Assembly: GCA_022184915.1 (NCBI GenBank)
Contig: JAGTJU010000002.1
Location: 620,001-684,000 of the forward strand
Source of the DNA: Myxococcales bacterium
GTDB lineage: Bacteria > Myxococcota_A > Polyangia > Fen-1088
Reading direction: 5' to 3'
Length of the DNA: 64,000 nt
Shown here: one piece after another, positions 53,761 to 62,050 of the stretch
Position numbering within the stretch: the stretch's first letter is position 1
Layout: each line of letters opens with the position of its first letter
Made by a program: the position numbers and the translations under genes
Notes under the pieces: model-generated
What the model was told of the DNA's origin: nothing
Seen by the model: the letters and a program-made list of their open reading frames with translations, nothing else
Databases searched by the model: none

Positions 53761-53887
53761 CCCGGCGAGGGCGCTGGCGAGCTGTGGCGGCCGCCGCATG
53801 AACGAAGGCGCGGCAAACCGTGTTGGCCACGCGCTGCCTACAGGCGTGGCCCTTCGGCAAATGGGTGTTGACCCCCAATCCCCAAGC

Positions 53888-55198
53888 CTATTGCTGAAAG
53901 CACATGAGGGGGTTGGCGAGGTCACAGCGCAAACGCAGCTCGTCTTCGCGCCACGTGCCGTCGTCCACGGGTTGAATGCGCCCGAGCTCTGCGCTGTCGC
54001 TCACCGTCCAATCGGCGCACGTGCCCACGACCGCACCCACTTGGTTCGGGGCGGCGCTTCCTGACCAAGCCGTTCTTTGGTTCGGCGATACCAAGTCCCC
54101 ATCGGCAGAGATCACGAGCGAAGCCGTCCACGTGCCTGCCAGCACGGCGGCGGCATCGGGACCGAGGGGCACGCCGTCTGGGCGCGTCCACACGGGCCCC
54201 GTGGATGTCAAACGTGCCGAAGCCGCTTCCTCGCGGGTGGACACCAGCGAGACGAACGTGCCCGCTAAGCCGGCGGCCGCCGCTTCTTTTTGGCAAAGCG
54301 CATCGAAAGCCGCGCGGCCCGCCGCAGAGGGTTTGATGGCCTCCTCTGTCAGAAACGCCACCCTCCCCGTGGGCGCCGTGGTGACGAGCGGCCCCGTGTG
54401 GTTCGCTTGAAAACAAGCCAGGCGCACCGGCTGTCCGCAGCCATCGTTTTGAAACGAGCTCCAGTTGCGCCCCACCCAGTTCGAGGCGCCGTGCCGGAGT
54501 GTTCCCGATACGCTGGCGAAGTTGCCACAGGGATCTTTATCGGGTGCATTGCCTCCTTGCGCGTTGGTGAGAACCAGCGTTTCCGGGGGCAAGATCGCAC
54601 CGTATTCGTCGTAAAGCAGGGGCGTGCGGGGCCCCAGCTCCACGAGCTCGTCGATGGCTGGCGTAAAGGCGTGCCCGTCTCTGCGTACCCAGGCGGCGCA
54701 GGTCTCGAAGCGTTCGTGTGCGGGCACCTTGCCATCGGAAAGGTAGGCCCAAAAGGTTCCTCCGAGCCCCGCGGCTGCAGCGGCAGCCTGGCAATGCGTA
54801 TCGGCGGCAGCCACGCTTCCGAGCTGCCCGGGAATCACGGTCTTCGACGACACGAAAACCAGGTTTTGCCCCGGCCCCCCTTCGCCACACACCGATACGA
54901 GCAAAGCGGCATCGGCGGACGCATCGGACCCTGCGGCGTCCGGCTCCGGCAGCAGCGCCCCGGCGTCGCTCCCCACGGCCGAGTCACCCCCTGCGCCGGG
55001 ACCGGAGGCTGCGTCGCCTCCGCCCGAGGCCACAGCCCCATCGAAGCGAGGGCGGCGGGTGGAATCGTCCTCGCACGCGCACAGCCACAGGGCGCAGGCC
55101 AAGGTGGCGAGCCCCACGCAAGGCCCCAGGCGCTCGGGGCCCTCCGCCGACCGAGGCCCTCGCCGTTTCAACGCAAGCGGTTTCCAAGACGACGTCAT
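53888..55198 (-). CDS. Lipoprotein with two DUF1554-like domains
   Basis: 436 aa. Lipobox at ALWLCAC after an unusually long, basic N terminus, followed by an Asp/Gly/Ala linker. Two C-terminal repeats each begin with a strand and a DTHC/DALC helix: VFVSSKTVIPGQLGSVAAAD and VAFLTEEAIKPSAAGRAAFD, and each has an AAAAGLxGTF motif, as in DUF1554 proteins. Function unknown, probably a surface protein. Bases 53761-53887 on its 3' side show no gene. Confidence 0.8.
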   Translation of the reverse strand: MTSSWKPLALKRRGPRSAEGPERLGPCVGLATLACALWLCACEDDSTRRPRFDGAVASGGGDAASGPGAGGDSAVGSDAGALLPEPDAAGSDASADAALLVSVCGEGGPGQNLVFVSSKTVIPGQLGSVAAADTHCQAAAAAAGLGGTFWAYLSDGKVPAHERFETCAAWVRRDGHAFTPAIDELVELGPRTPLLYDEYGAILPPETLVLTNAQGGNAPDKDPCGNFASVSGTLRHGASNWVGRNWSSFQNDGCGQPVRLACFQANHTGPLVTTAPTGRVAFLTEEAIKPSAAGRAAFDALCQKEAAAAGLAGTFVSLVSTREEAASARLTSTGPVWTRPDGVPLGPDAAAVLAGTWTASLVISADGDLVSPNQRTAWSGSAAPNQVGAVVGTCADWTVSDSAELGRIQPVDDGTWREDELRLRCDLANPLMCFQQ

Positions 55199-55252
55199 CG
55201 CGCCATCTTCGCCGCCCTCCCGCGGGCGAGCAAGCGAGGAGCACGGCGACGT

Positions 55253-56101
55253 TCAGCGAATGAAGAGCACCCGGATGGGACCCGAGAGGGCACGCACCGG
55301 CTGGCCATTGACGTCTGTGGCCGGAAGGAAGCGCGCCTTTTGGGCGCAGGCCAGGGCGGCTTGTCCGAAGCCAGAGCCTGGATCGGCACGAAGGTGGGCA
55401 GATTCCACGCGGCCATCGGGGCGCACCGTCACGTGCAAGATCACCGCTTGTTCGTCGATGCCAAGCGCGTCGGCTTCCGCAGGCCAGGGGCAGTCCCATT
55501 CGCCTGCGGGCAACCGCACGGGCTGCGATAGGTCTCGCGTTCCCGTCCCCGTGCCGCCCACCACGCCGCCGATCGTGGCCGGGCCCGTGACGGGCTGCGT
55601 GCCCCGTCCGGCCCCCGCCGTGGCGCCCCCCACAACCTGCGTAGTTTCACCGCTGGCGATCGTGAAGGCGGACAGATCCAGCACCTTCTGCGCGGGCGCC
55701 TCCTGCGTGACCACGGCTGCCGCTCGTGCAGGTGCGGGCGCAGGGGCTTGCGGCGCGGCCGCTGGCCGGGACCGAGCGTTTGCACGCGGCCGCGGGGCCA
55801 CCGCAGGGGGGGCGGGCTGGGGCGCCTCGGGCAGCGGGGGTGCGGGGGGCGGCGGCGCGAACAGCTCCACCGTCATGGGCCGCGCGGGCGCCGGCTCTCT
55901 TGGCAGCGTGGGGGAGGGCGTGGCGGCCAAGGCGGCGCCCAAGCCAGCGGCACCCAGGCAGCAGAGCGCCAGCGCGGTGATGATCGTGCGTACACGTCCG
56001 GCTTTCGGCAGCTCGAACACGGCCGAGGCCACATTCACCTTGGCCCCGCCGAAATCGTCCCGCGACAGCCAGGGGCGCTTGCGTGAACGCCTCCGCTTCA
56101 C
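55253..56101 (-). CDS. tonB: TonB-family energy transducer (second set)
   Basis: 282 aa. Basic N terminus, one helix (VRTIITALALCCLGAAGLGA), a Pro/Ala-rich linker, and a C-terminal TonB-type domain (VILHVTVRPDGRVESAHLRA, PIRVLFIR). It overlaps exbD by 4 bp (ATGA). It likely energises the receptor encoded at 58507-60969. Confidence 0.88.
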   Translation of the reverse strand: MKRRRSRKRPWLSRDDFGGAKVNVASAVFELPKAGRVRTIITALALCCLGAAGLGAALAATPSPTLPREPAPARPMTVELFAPPPPAPPLPEAPQPAPPAVAPRPRANARSRPAAAPQAPAPAPARAAAVVTQEAPAQKVLDLSAFTIASGETTQVVGGATAGAGRGTQPVTGPATIGGVVGGTGTGTRDLSQPVRLPAGEWDCPWPAEADALGIDEQAVILHVTVRPDGRVESAHLRADPGSGFGQAALACAQKARFLPATDVNGQPVRALSGPIRVLFIR

Positions 56102-56523
56102 GGCGCGGGGGCCCCTTGCGGCGGCTGCGTGGCGAAGGCCACGCGCGAAAGGCCCGCCTGGCGAAGCACGTCGAGCGTGGCGATCACCTGCGCGTGCGGC
56201 ACCTGACCGTCCGCCTGAATCACGGCGCGCACATCTGGATCGCTGGCCAGCGCCTCTTTGGCTTTGGCGCGCAGCCCGTCGTCTCCCGCGACCGGCTGAC
56301 CGTTGACCTCGATCCCGCCCTTGGCAGGAATGGTCACCGCGAAAATGACTTGCACGTCCTCGGCCTGGCTCGCGCTTGGCAGATCCAGAGGCATCGAGGG
56401 CGTGACGAGGATTTTGGCCGTGACGATGAAGATCACCAGCAACACCAACATGATGTCCACCAGAGGCGTCATGTTGATGCCTTCGATGATGCCGCCCGGG
56501 CGGCCCTGTATGGTTCCGGCCAT
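56098..56523 (-). CDS. exbD: ExbD/TolR-family protein (second set)
   Basis: 141 aa; INMTPLVDIMLVLLVIFIVT carries the conserved membrane Asp; periplasmic domain VTIPAKGGIEVNGQPVAGDD. Three bases separate it from exbB, and it overlaps tonB. Confidence 0.94.
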   Translation of the reverse strand: MAGTIQGRPGGIIEGINMTPLVDIMLVLLVIFIVTAKILVTPSMPLDLPSASQAEDVQVIFAVTIPAKGGIEVNGQPVAGDDGLRAKAKEALASDPDVRAVIQADGQVPHAQVIATLDVLRQAGLSRVAFATQPPQGAPAP

Positions 56524-56526
56524 GGC

Positions 56527-57264
56527 TCAGGCTCCGGGGGAGACCAAGACCCTCATGGCCTCGAGCTTTCGCTGCGGCGCGGGGGCTTCGCCGTTGGCGA
56601 GGTTCGTTGTGGTCGCCTCTTCGGGGGCGTCGGCGAGCAGATAGGCCAAAAGCACGCTGGTCACGGCTTCCGTGCCGGACAGCAGCCCAGCGATGCGGCG
56701 TTGGAAGTAGTTGTAACCTGCCACGGCCGGCAGCGCGACGCCGATGCCCACGGCGGTGGCGATGAGCGCTTCGGCGATGCCCGCCATGACGGCAGAAGAG
56801 ACGGCTTGCCCCTGGCCCGCGCTGCCCACGCCCAGCTGCTCGAACGCGGCGATCACACCGATGACGGTGCCGAACAGACCCACGAAGGGCGCGTTGTTGC
56901 CCAGCGTGCCCATGAAGGCGAGGCGCGCTTCGAGCCTCTCCCTCTCTACCGCCGAGGCGCCTTGCATGGCCTTTTCCGCGGAAGCGGGGCCAAGCCGCGC
57001 CACACGCAGCCCGGCCAGCGCCACCGCGGCGGCCACGCTGCCGTCTTCCTCGAGCCGCTTGCGCGCGCCTGCCAGGTCACGCGCGGCAAGCTGCGTTTCC
57101 AGATCCCGCGCCAGCGCGGCGAGGTTGGCGCCGCGCCCCCGGAAAAACATGAAGCGCTCGATCGCCACGAACGTGCAGGCCAGCGCGAGCGCCAGCAGAA
57201 ACCACAGAATCCAGGCAGCGCCTGACTGGAGAAAAAACGCCTTGAGGGTGTCGACCAGAGTCAT
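56527..57264 (-). CDS. exbB: ExbB/TolQ-family proton channel (second set)
   Basis: 245 aa from ATG 57264, chosen for the AAGGAA site upstream. Three helices with MGTLGNNAPFVGLFGTVIGV and EALIATAVGIGVALPAVAGY. First gene of exbB-exbD-tonB on the minus strand, with a perfect palindrome 96 bp upstream. The extra C-terminal 40 residues are longer than in the other set. Confidence 0.94.
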   Translation of the reverse strand: MTLVDTLKAFFLQSGAAWILWFLLALALACTFVAIERFMFFRGRGANLAALARDLETQLAARDLAGARKRLEEDGSVAAAVALAGLRVARLGPASAEKAMQGASAVERERLEARLAFMGTLGNNAPFVGLFGTVIGVIAAFEQLGVGSAGQGQAVSSAVMAGIAEALIATAVGIGVALPAVAGYNYFQRRIAGLLSGTEAVTSVLLAYLLADAPEEATTTNLANGEAPAPQRKLEAMRVLVSPGA

Positions 57265-57359
57265 GAACGGTTCCTTGATGGGGTTCCGGTTCGGGCTCTG
57301 GGCGCTTGGGCCTCGGGCCTCTCTCGGCGCGCACGCGCCGCGGGTGACGTACAGAATAC

Positions 57360-57374
57360 TGAGATCGAATCTCA
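57360..57374. promoter_or_regulatory. Fur-like palindrome upstream of exbB (second set)
   Basis: TGAGATCGAATCTCA is a perfect 6-3-6 inverted repeat in an AT-rich pocket. The TGAGA...TCTCA frame resembles Fur boxes such as TGAGAATNATTCTCA. It lies between divergent starts and could repress the exbB operon when metal is plentiful. Identity of the regulator is inferred. Confidence 0.55.
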
Positions 57375-57470
57375 AAATCAAGATGAGCGGATGCGCGCAG
57401 GTGGTAATCTAAAGAGATGGATCGGGCAGCCAGGGCTCGTGCGCGTCGAGAGGCGTGGCAGGGGGGGAGC

Positions 57471-57647
57471 GTGAGCCCCGAAAAAAAACGAGAATTCGAG
57501 TGGGCGTACTGGCAAAGTGCCAGCCCAGAGGCGCGTCTTTGCGCCGTTTGGTCGATGGCGCAGCAGTGGTGGCAGCGGCACAACCCCGATGGACCTCCCC
57601 TCAGACTTGATCGATCTGCTGGCGGCCTTCGCCGAAGCGGGCGTTGA
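57471..57647 (+). CDS. Small protein paired with the nucleotidyltransferase remnant
   Basis: 58 aa from GTG 57471 (SD gggggag directly upstream; ATG 57417 also in frame). FEWAYWQSASPEARLCAVWS followed by a LRLDRSAGGLRR end is the pattern of small proteins that precede DUF6036-type nucleotidyltransferase genes in other bacteria. It overlaps the next start. The pair may have been a toxin-antitoxin-like unit; with the partner cut, it is probably a relic. Confidence 0.5.
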   Translation: MSPEKKREFEWAYWQSASPEARLCAVWSMAQQWWQRHNPDGPPLRLDRSAGGLRRSGR

Positions 57648-57757
57648 CTACCTGCTGGTGGGTGGTCAAGCGGTCGCCCTTCACGGGGCTCCCCGGTTCA
57701 CAAAGGACGCCGACCTGTGGCTTCGTGATTCGCCTCGAAACATCGAGTGCAAAGGCC
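57589..57757 (+). pseudogene. Truncated nucleotidyltransferase-fold gene
   Basis: From ATG 57589 the first ~55 codons match nucleotidyltransferases of the DUF6036/AbiEii type: VDYLLVGGQAVALHG and RFTKDADLWL, which hold the catalytic GG and DxD positions. After RDSPRNIE the homology ends and the frame runs on antisense through the next gene's terminator and coding part. About 100 residues are missing. Confidence 0.7.
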
Positions 57758-57804
57758 TGGGCGCGCCTTTTTCGCCAAGGTCACGGCCAGCTACTGAAAA
57801 GAAC

Positions 57805-57831
57805 GGGCGGGAGCCGCGTCAGCTCCCGCCC
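57805..57831 (-). terminator. Rho-independent terminator after the lipoprotein gene
   Basis: GGGCGGGAGC / GCTCCCGCCC forms a perfect 10-bp stem with a 7-base loop. On the minus strand it is followed by GTTCTTTTC, a partial U-tract. It ends the operon that begins beyond 64000. Confidence 0.85.
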
Positions 57832-57860
57832 TCGTGCGCCATGTGGCGCTTGCCCGCGCG

Positions 57861-58490
57861 TCAGGGTGTGACGGTGACGGCGAAGTCCACGTCCACGTCG
57901 GAGGAGCCACCGATGGCGGCAAGGCCACCCGCGCGCACCGTCTCGGCCAGCATGGCCACCTTCACCGCGGCGTTGTTGACCGGAGGCAAGTGGCGCAAGA
58001 CCAGCTTGAGTGAACCCATGCCTGGCGTGGCGGTGATGGTGTTGGCCAAGCCGATCGGCAATCCGTCGGCGTCCATGTCCGCGTAGCTATGCGCAAGCGG
58101 CGCGGTGGGCTGGGTCGAGGCCGGGCCATTGACCGCGGTGCCCAGCAAAAATATCTGGTGCTCGTCGCCTTCGTCGCTGACCTCGGCGGTGATGTCTTCG
58201 GCCGGCGTCTCGAGGCGGTTCTCGAACGTGACGGCCAGCGCATACGTGCCCGCCTTCAGCATGACGGGATCGATGATGGGTGGGTTGCCGCCCTCACCGT
58301 CCGCATCGTTGAACCTGGCCACCACGGCAGTGCCACCGGCTGCGGGCGTGAACGTGAGGGTGACCGTGGTGATCACCTCTTCTTCATTGCCTCCGCCGTG
58401 ATCGTCGTCGTGGCTGTCGCCGCAGCCGGTGCCCATGAGCGCAAGACCCAGGAAGGCTGCACAGAGTGTCTTCATTTCGCTTCGTCGCAT
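57861..58490 (-). CDS. Lipoprotein paired with a TonB-dependent receptor
   Basis: 209 aa from ATG 58490 (GGAG nine bases upstream; ATG 58505 and 58475 are alternatives). Lipobox LALMGTGC, then Asp/His/Glu-rich GDSHDDDHGGGNEEE, a likely metal-binding stretch, and a beta-sandwich domain (TVTLTFTPAAGGTAVVARF; FENRLETPAEDITAEVSDEG; IFLLG). Proteins of this pattern occur beside TonB receptors in Bacteroidetes. As last gene of the operon it may pass the metal to the receptor or take it up from it. Confidence 0.75.
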   Translation of the reverse strand: MRRSEMKTLCAAFLGLALMGTGCGDSHDDDHGGGNEEEVITTVTLTFTPAAGGTAVVARFNDADGEGGNPPIIDPVMLKAGTYALAVTFENRLETPAEDITAEVSDEGDEHQIFLLGTAVNGPASTQPTAPLAHSYADMDADGLPIGLANTITATPGMGSLKLVLRHLPPVNNAAVKVAMLAETVRAGGLAAIGGSSDVDVDFAVTVTP

Positions 58491-58506
58491 GTGTTTAGGC
58501 TCCATT

Positions 58507-60969
58507 TCATTCGTGTCGTGGTTCGTTGGTGTCGAACATCAAGGTGATGCGTAAAGTGATCTGCCGACCTGGTTGATCGACGAAGTAGCGCAGCAGACTC
58601 GCGTATTCGCGGTAACGGCTGGCAATAACGTTGGTGCCCTGCAAGGCGATGTGCACGGGCCGATCGGCCACCCGCAGCCTGACAGACAAGGACGCATCGG
58701 CGAGCGCATACCCGGCAGGAGGCGGAGCAAGATCGGCCGCCGGATCGAACCGGTTTTGCCGTCGCACGTAGGTGCCTCCCACGGCGAAAGAAAAGGCGGG
58801 AAGCGTGGCCGTGGCCTCTCGGCTGATCGTGGCCGTGCCCCGCACCCGGTCGGGCGGCACGAAGACCAGGTACGTATCGTCACTCACGTTGCGTCCCCGA
58901 ATCATCGCCCCTTGCAGGTCGAGGGCCAGCCAGCGTAGCGGTGAAGCGCTCACGTACCCATCGGCGCCGTAGAAGGTGGCGTTCACCGCACGCGTCGTGA
59001 AGCGAGGGAAGGTCCCCCTGATGGTGACGTCGAAAACGGGGCTGCCATCGGCGTTGAGAGAGGGAGCAAAGTAGATGTAGTCCGCCACGTAGTTTCCGTA
59101 TGCGGAAAGCTCTGCCGAGACCCTTTCCCCCAGGTAATTGGCCGTAAGCGAGGCACCGTACGTGGTTTCGGCGCCGAGGTCCGGGTCACCGAGTCCCAAC
59201 ACGGGGAACGAAGGTGCGGTTCCGTTGATGTACTGTTCGTCGGGATTGGGGGGGCGGGACGCCGTGGAAAGATCCAGCTTCAGTGCCCATCTGTCGCGCG
59301 GGCGCCAGAGGCCGCCCAACGAGGCTGACAGGGTGTGAAACACGGAGGCGCACGAGACCGGATCGGTCTCGGCGTCGAAGGGACCACAGCCCGTCTCGGG
59401 AAGTTGTCCCGAGCGCACGAGCCGCAGAAAATCGCGGCGGAGAAGCGAGGCGCTTCGCGCGAGAAGGTCGTAGCGCACGCCCGCTTCGAGCTCGAAGTCG
59501 TGCCCCCACAGCCGCTCGCTTGCGTACACGCCTGCGGCTCCGGCTTGGTGATCGGGCACGAGCGGCAGACCCGTGTACGCGTGGTTTTGCACCATACCCG
59601 TAAGCCCCATGGCACCGCTCACGTGAAGGTGATCGCTGATGTGAACGGGGTTGTGCTCGAGCACGGCTTCGGCGTCGTGGGTCCACAAGCGGAACGCAAA
59701 CTGAGGCACCGTGGTGGCACTTCTCACGATGTCGAATTCCTTGCGCTCATCGTGCTGGAGGGCATAGGTGACGGTCAGCTTGCCCACCCGGGGCAAGGTC
59801 CATTTCGCGCGGCCCAAAAGCAGATCGTGGGCCACCGCCTGGTAAGGCCGAGAGATCTGCCAATCGGCCCGGTAAAGTTCGACCCCGATGGGGCGTTGGC
59901 GCGTAAGCTGCGCGAGAAAATCCGCGGCCGACTCCATACGAAAGCAGGAACACACGCCGAGGTCGGCGTCGTAGTGACGGTACGAGAGCTTGTAGCTGGT
60001 CTCGCCCGTTCGGTAGCTGAGTCCGGCGCCGGCTGACCACTCTGCCGCAGCGGTGTTGTCGAGCGGGTAGTCCGGCGTGGACACTGCCGCCAGACGTTTT
60101 GCGCTGCCTTCGAGCTGAAGGGACAGCCCTGGGATTGCCACGGGTTGCGTCTGAACGCGGCCCATGAACGCACCGCCCAGTCCGTTGTGGCTCCCGAGCA
60201 TGTGGGCCTCACCGCGCGTGCCCGGGCGGTTGGGCATCTCGGGAGGATCCAGCAACAACGCGCCACCGATGGCATCGGGGCCATGGCGCACGCCCGAGGC
60301 CCCCTTGACGATCGCGATGCGGTCGGCAACGAAGGGGTCCATCTCGGGGGCATGATCGATGCCCCAGTCCTGGGCCCGATGGCGCACCCCATCGACCAAA
60401 ATCGGCAAACGCCGCCCGAACTGTCCCCTGACCATCGGCTTGGCCATGCCGCTGCCCGAGCGCACCTCGGCCACACCCGGCACGTCCGCCACCGCTTGCG
60501 AGAGCGACTGTCCGCGCTTGGCCTCGAGCCGCGCACCAGACAGCACCGCCACGGCCCGCGTGTCGGGCGTCTCGACGGGCTTGACCTCGATCACCGTGGT
60601 TTCGAAGATGGGTTCGAGCTGAACTTCCACGGACAATTGCCGTCCCAGCCGGATCTGCGCGCGATGCCGCTGGTATCCGGCGAGCCAGACCTCGAGCAGG
60701 GGCCGCGTCTCGCACAGGCTTGCCGCCTCGAGGTGTCCGCGCGCGTCCGTGGTCCCAAGCTGGCGCCCATCGAGCCAGACGAGGGCCTCGCCGAGCGGCT
60801 CGTGAACGAGCGCGTCGAACACGTGCAGATCGAGTGTGCTCTGGCAGTGCTCTGCGCGGGCAGCGGCGGGGCCAAGGAGCAAGGCAAGCCACGCAACCAG
60901 GACCAACAGGGCTCGTCTGGGCAAGCGGTGAGGCGGCGAGGGCGCCCGACGGGCGAGGGAAGAGGTCAT
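58507..60969 (-). CDS. TonB-dependent receptor with carboxypeptidase-like N-terminal domain
   Basis: 820 aa. Signal peptide (LLVLVAWLALLLGPAAARA), a beta-sandwich regulatory-type domain (~42-115: LHVFDALVHEPLGEALVWLD), plug (VPGVAEVRSGSGMAKPMVRG; RHRAQDWGIDHAPEMDPFVA; VKGASGVRHGPDAIGGALLL) and barrel. WGIDHAPEMDP is like receptors that sit in Bacteroidetes metal clusters. A short loop DLGVCSCFRMES has two Cys. Overlaps the methyltransferase stop (ATGA). Zinc is the favoured cargo because of the CobW neighbour. Confidence 0.92.
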   Translation of the reverse strand: MTSSLARRAPSPPHRLPRRALLVLVAWLALLLGPAAARAEHCQSTLDLHVFDALVHEPLGEALVWLDGRQLGTTDARGHLEAASLCETRPLLEVWLAGYQRHRAQIRLGRQLSVEVQLEPIFETTVIEVKPVETPDTRAVAVLSGARLEAKRGQSLSQAVADVPGVAEVRSGSGMAKPMVRGQFGRRLPILVDGVRHRAQDWGIDHAPEMDPFVADRIAIVKGASGVRHGPDAIGGALLLDPPEMPNRPGTRGEAHMLGSHNGLGGAFMGRVQTQPVAIPGLSLQLEGSAKRLAAVSTPDYPLDNTAAAEWSAGAGLSYRTGETSYKLSYRHYDADLGVCSCFRMESAADFLAQLTRQRPIGVELYRADWQISRPYQAVAHDLLLGRAKWTLPRVGKLTVTYALQHDERKEFDIVRSATTVPQFAFRLWTHDAEAVLEHNPVHISDHLHVSGAMGLTGMVQNHAYTGLPLVPDHQAGAAGVYASERLWGHDFELEAGVRYDLLARSASLLRRDFLRLVRSGQLPETGCGPFDAETDPVSCASVFHTLSASLGGLWRPRDRWALKLDLSTASRPPNPDEQYINGTAPSFPVLGLGDPDLGAETTYGASLTANYLGERVSAELSAYGNYVADYIYFAPSLNADGSPVFDVTIRGTFPRFTTRAVNATFYGADGYVSASPLRWLALDLQGAMIRGRNVSDDTYLVFVPPDRVRGTATISREATATLPAFSFAVGGTYVRRQNRFDPAADLAPPPAGYALADASLSVRLRVADRPVHIALQGTNVIASRYREYASLLRYFVDQPGRQITLRITLMFDTNEPRHE

Positions 60970-62048
60970 CGCGAATACGGGACGCCAGGGCCCGCGTGCG
61001 CGACGGGACGGGCGAAGAAGCGCGCCTCTGAGACGGCCGAGAACGCAAGGTTGTGAAAGCGGCACTCGTGCAGGGATCCCGCAAGCGCGTGGTGAGCGCC
61101 CTCGAACCACCGCGGTTCGGACACACGGAAGCTCTGCAGGCGAAACTCGTCGAGCAGGTCGTCGGCGGCCAGATGATCCACGGCGTCGGGCGCGTGATAC
61201 CCAAGCGGACCCACGTGCACGAAGCGGCCCCCGGGGCCGAGCACGCGCTTCACTTCCGGGATCAGCTTCGCCGGTGGCACCACGTCGGTGAAGTAGACGG
61301 ACAACACCAGGTCGACGCTTTTGTCTGCGTGGGGCAGCCTGGTGGCGTCGGCGATGACGCTCATGGCTGTCCGCCCGGGCTCGGGGGGACGAAAGCGGGC
61401 CTCGAAGCCCTGTACTTGATCCAGCGCGCGGTAAGCATTGCGAGTGGCTATCGCATACGCTTTGAAGTTGCCTTCGCGCAAGAGGGCCCGGGCGATCGCC
61501 AGCGGCGCGGAGAGCTCGACGGCGTGTACCGCGAAGCCCTGGGCGGCCAGTTCGTCCGCCATGCGGCCGAGCCCCGCGCCCAGCACGAGGGCGCGCCCGA
61601 CTCGGTGCGTCCCGAGCGCGTCGCCAACGGCTTCGCGCATGCGCGCGAGCTCCGCCTCGGCCTCGGGCTCGTGGCTCCAGTCCCGGCGCACCAGCGTGAG
61701 CAGCTCCTCGGCGCCGTAAGCGGCCTCGTCCGACCTTGTCTGGCTCACCGCGCGCAAGACGGTGTCCGCCGTCAGCACCTCGAGCAACCGCGCCCGCACG
61801 CGCTCGAGCACGCCGGCGTTGGTGGCGAACGCCTCGGCGAGCTTCTCCATGACCGCTGCGCGTTCCGGCCGGCGCCGGGCCGCCGTGGCGGCTAACTGCC
61901 CCTGCTGGCGCCACCGCGCCAGCGTGCGTTCGAGCGCGAGCGCCTGAAGCGAAAGCCGTTCGTGCGCCCGCTCGAGGTAAACGGGGATCCCCGCAACCGC
62001 GAGGGGCGGGGGTGGCAAAACCAGGGCGGCGGGGCGTGCGCACGGCAT
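60966..62048 (-). CDS. N2227-family (carnosine N-methyltransferase-like) SAM methyltransferase
   Basis: 360 aa. RRDWS (121-125) and VLGAGLGRMADELAAQGF (Gly157 starts the SAM loop), then SVYFTDVVPPAKLIPEVKRV and GPGGRFVHVGPLGYH. These match carnosine N-methyltransferase, which has RDWS, VPGAGLGRLA and a WINxGPLLYH-type end, so N2227 is secure. In eukaryotes the family methylates carnosine on the imidazole. In this operon the substrate could be a His-containing small molecule used for metal binding, but that is inference. An N-terminal ~110-residue helical region is extra. Confidence 0.85.
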   Translation of the reverse strand: MPCARPAALVLPPPPLAVAGIPVYLERAHERLSLQALALERTLARWRQQGQLAATAARRRPERAAVMEKLAEAFATNAGVLERVRARLLEVLTADTVLRAVSQTRSDEAAYGAEELLTLVRRDWSHEPEAEAELARMREAVGDALGTHRVGRALVLGAGLGRMADELAAQGFAVHAVELSAPLAIARALLREGNFKAYAIATRNAYRALDQVQGFEARFRPPEPGRTAMSVIADATRLPHADKSVDLVLSVYFTDVVPPAKLIPEVKRVLGPGGRFVHVGPLGYHAPDAVDHLAADDLLDEFRLQSFRVSEPRWFEGAHHALAGSLHECRFHNLAFSAVSEARFFARPVAHAGPGVPYSR

Positions 62049-62050
62049 GG

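Noticed and set aside
57758-58086. Continuation of the nucleotidyltransferase frame to 58086
   Set aside because: This part runs antisense through a perfect terminator and the receptor-linked lipoprotein and no longer resembles a nucleotidyltransferase.
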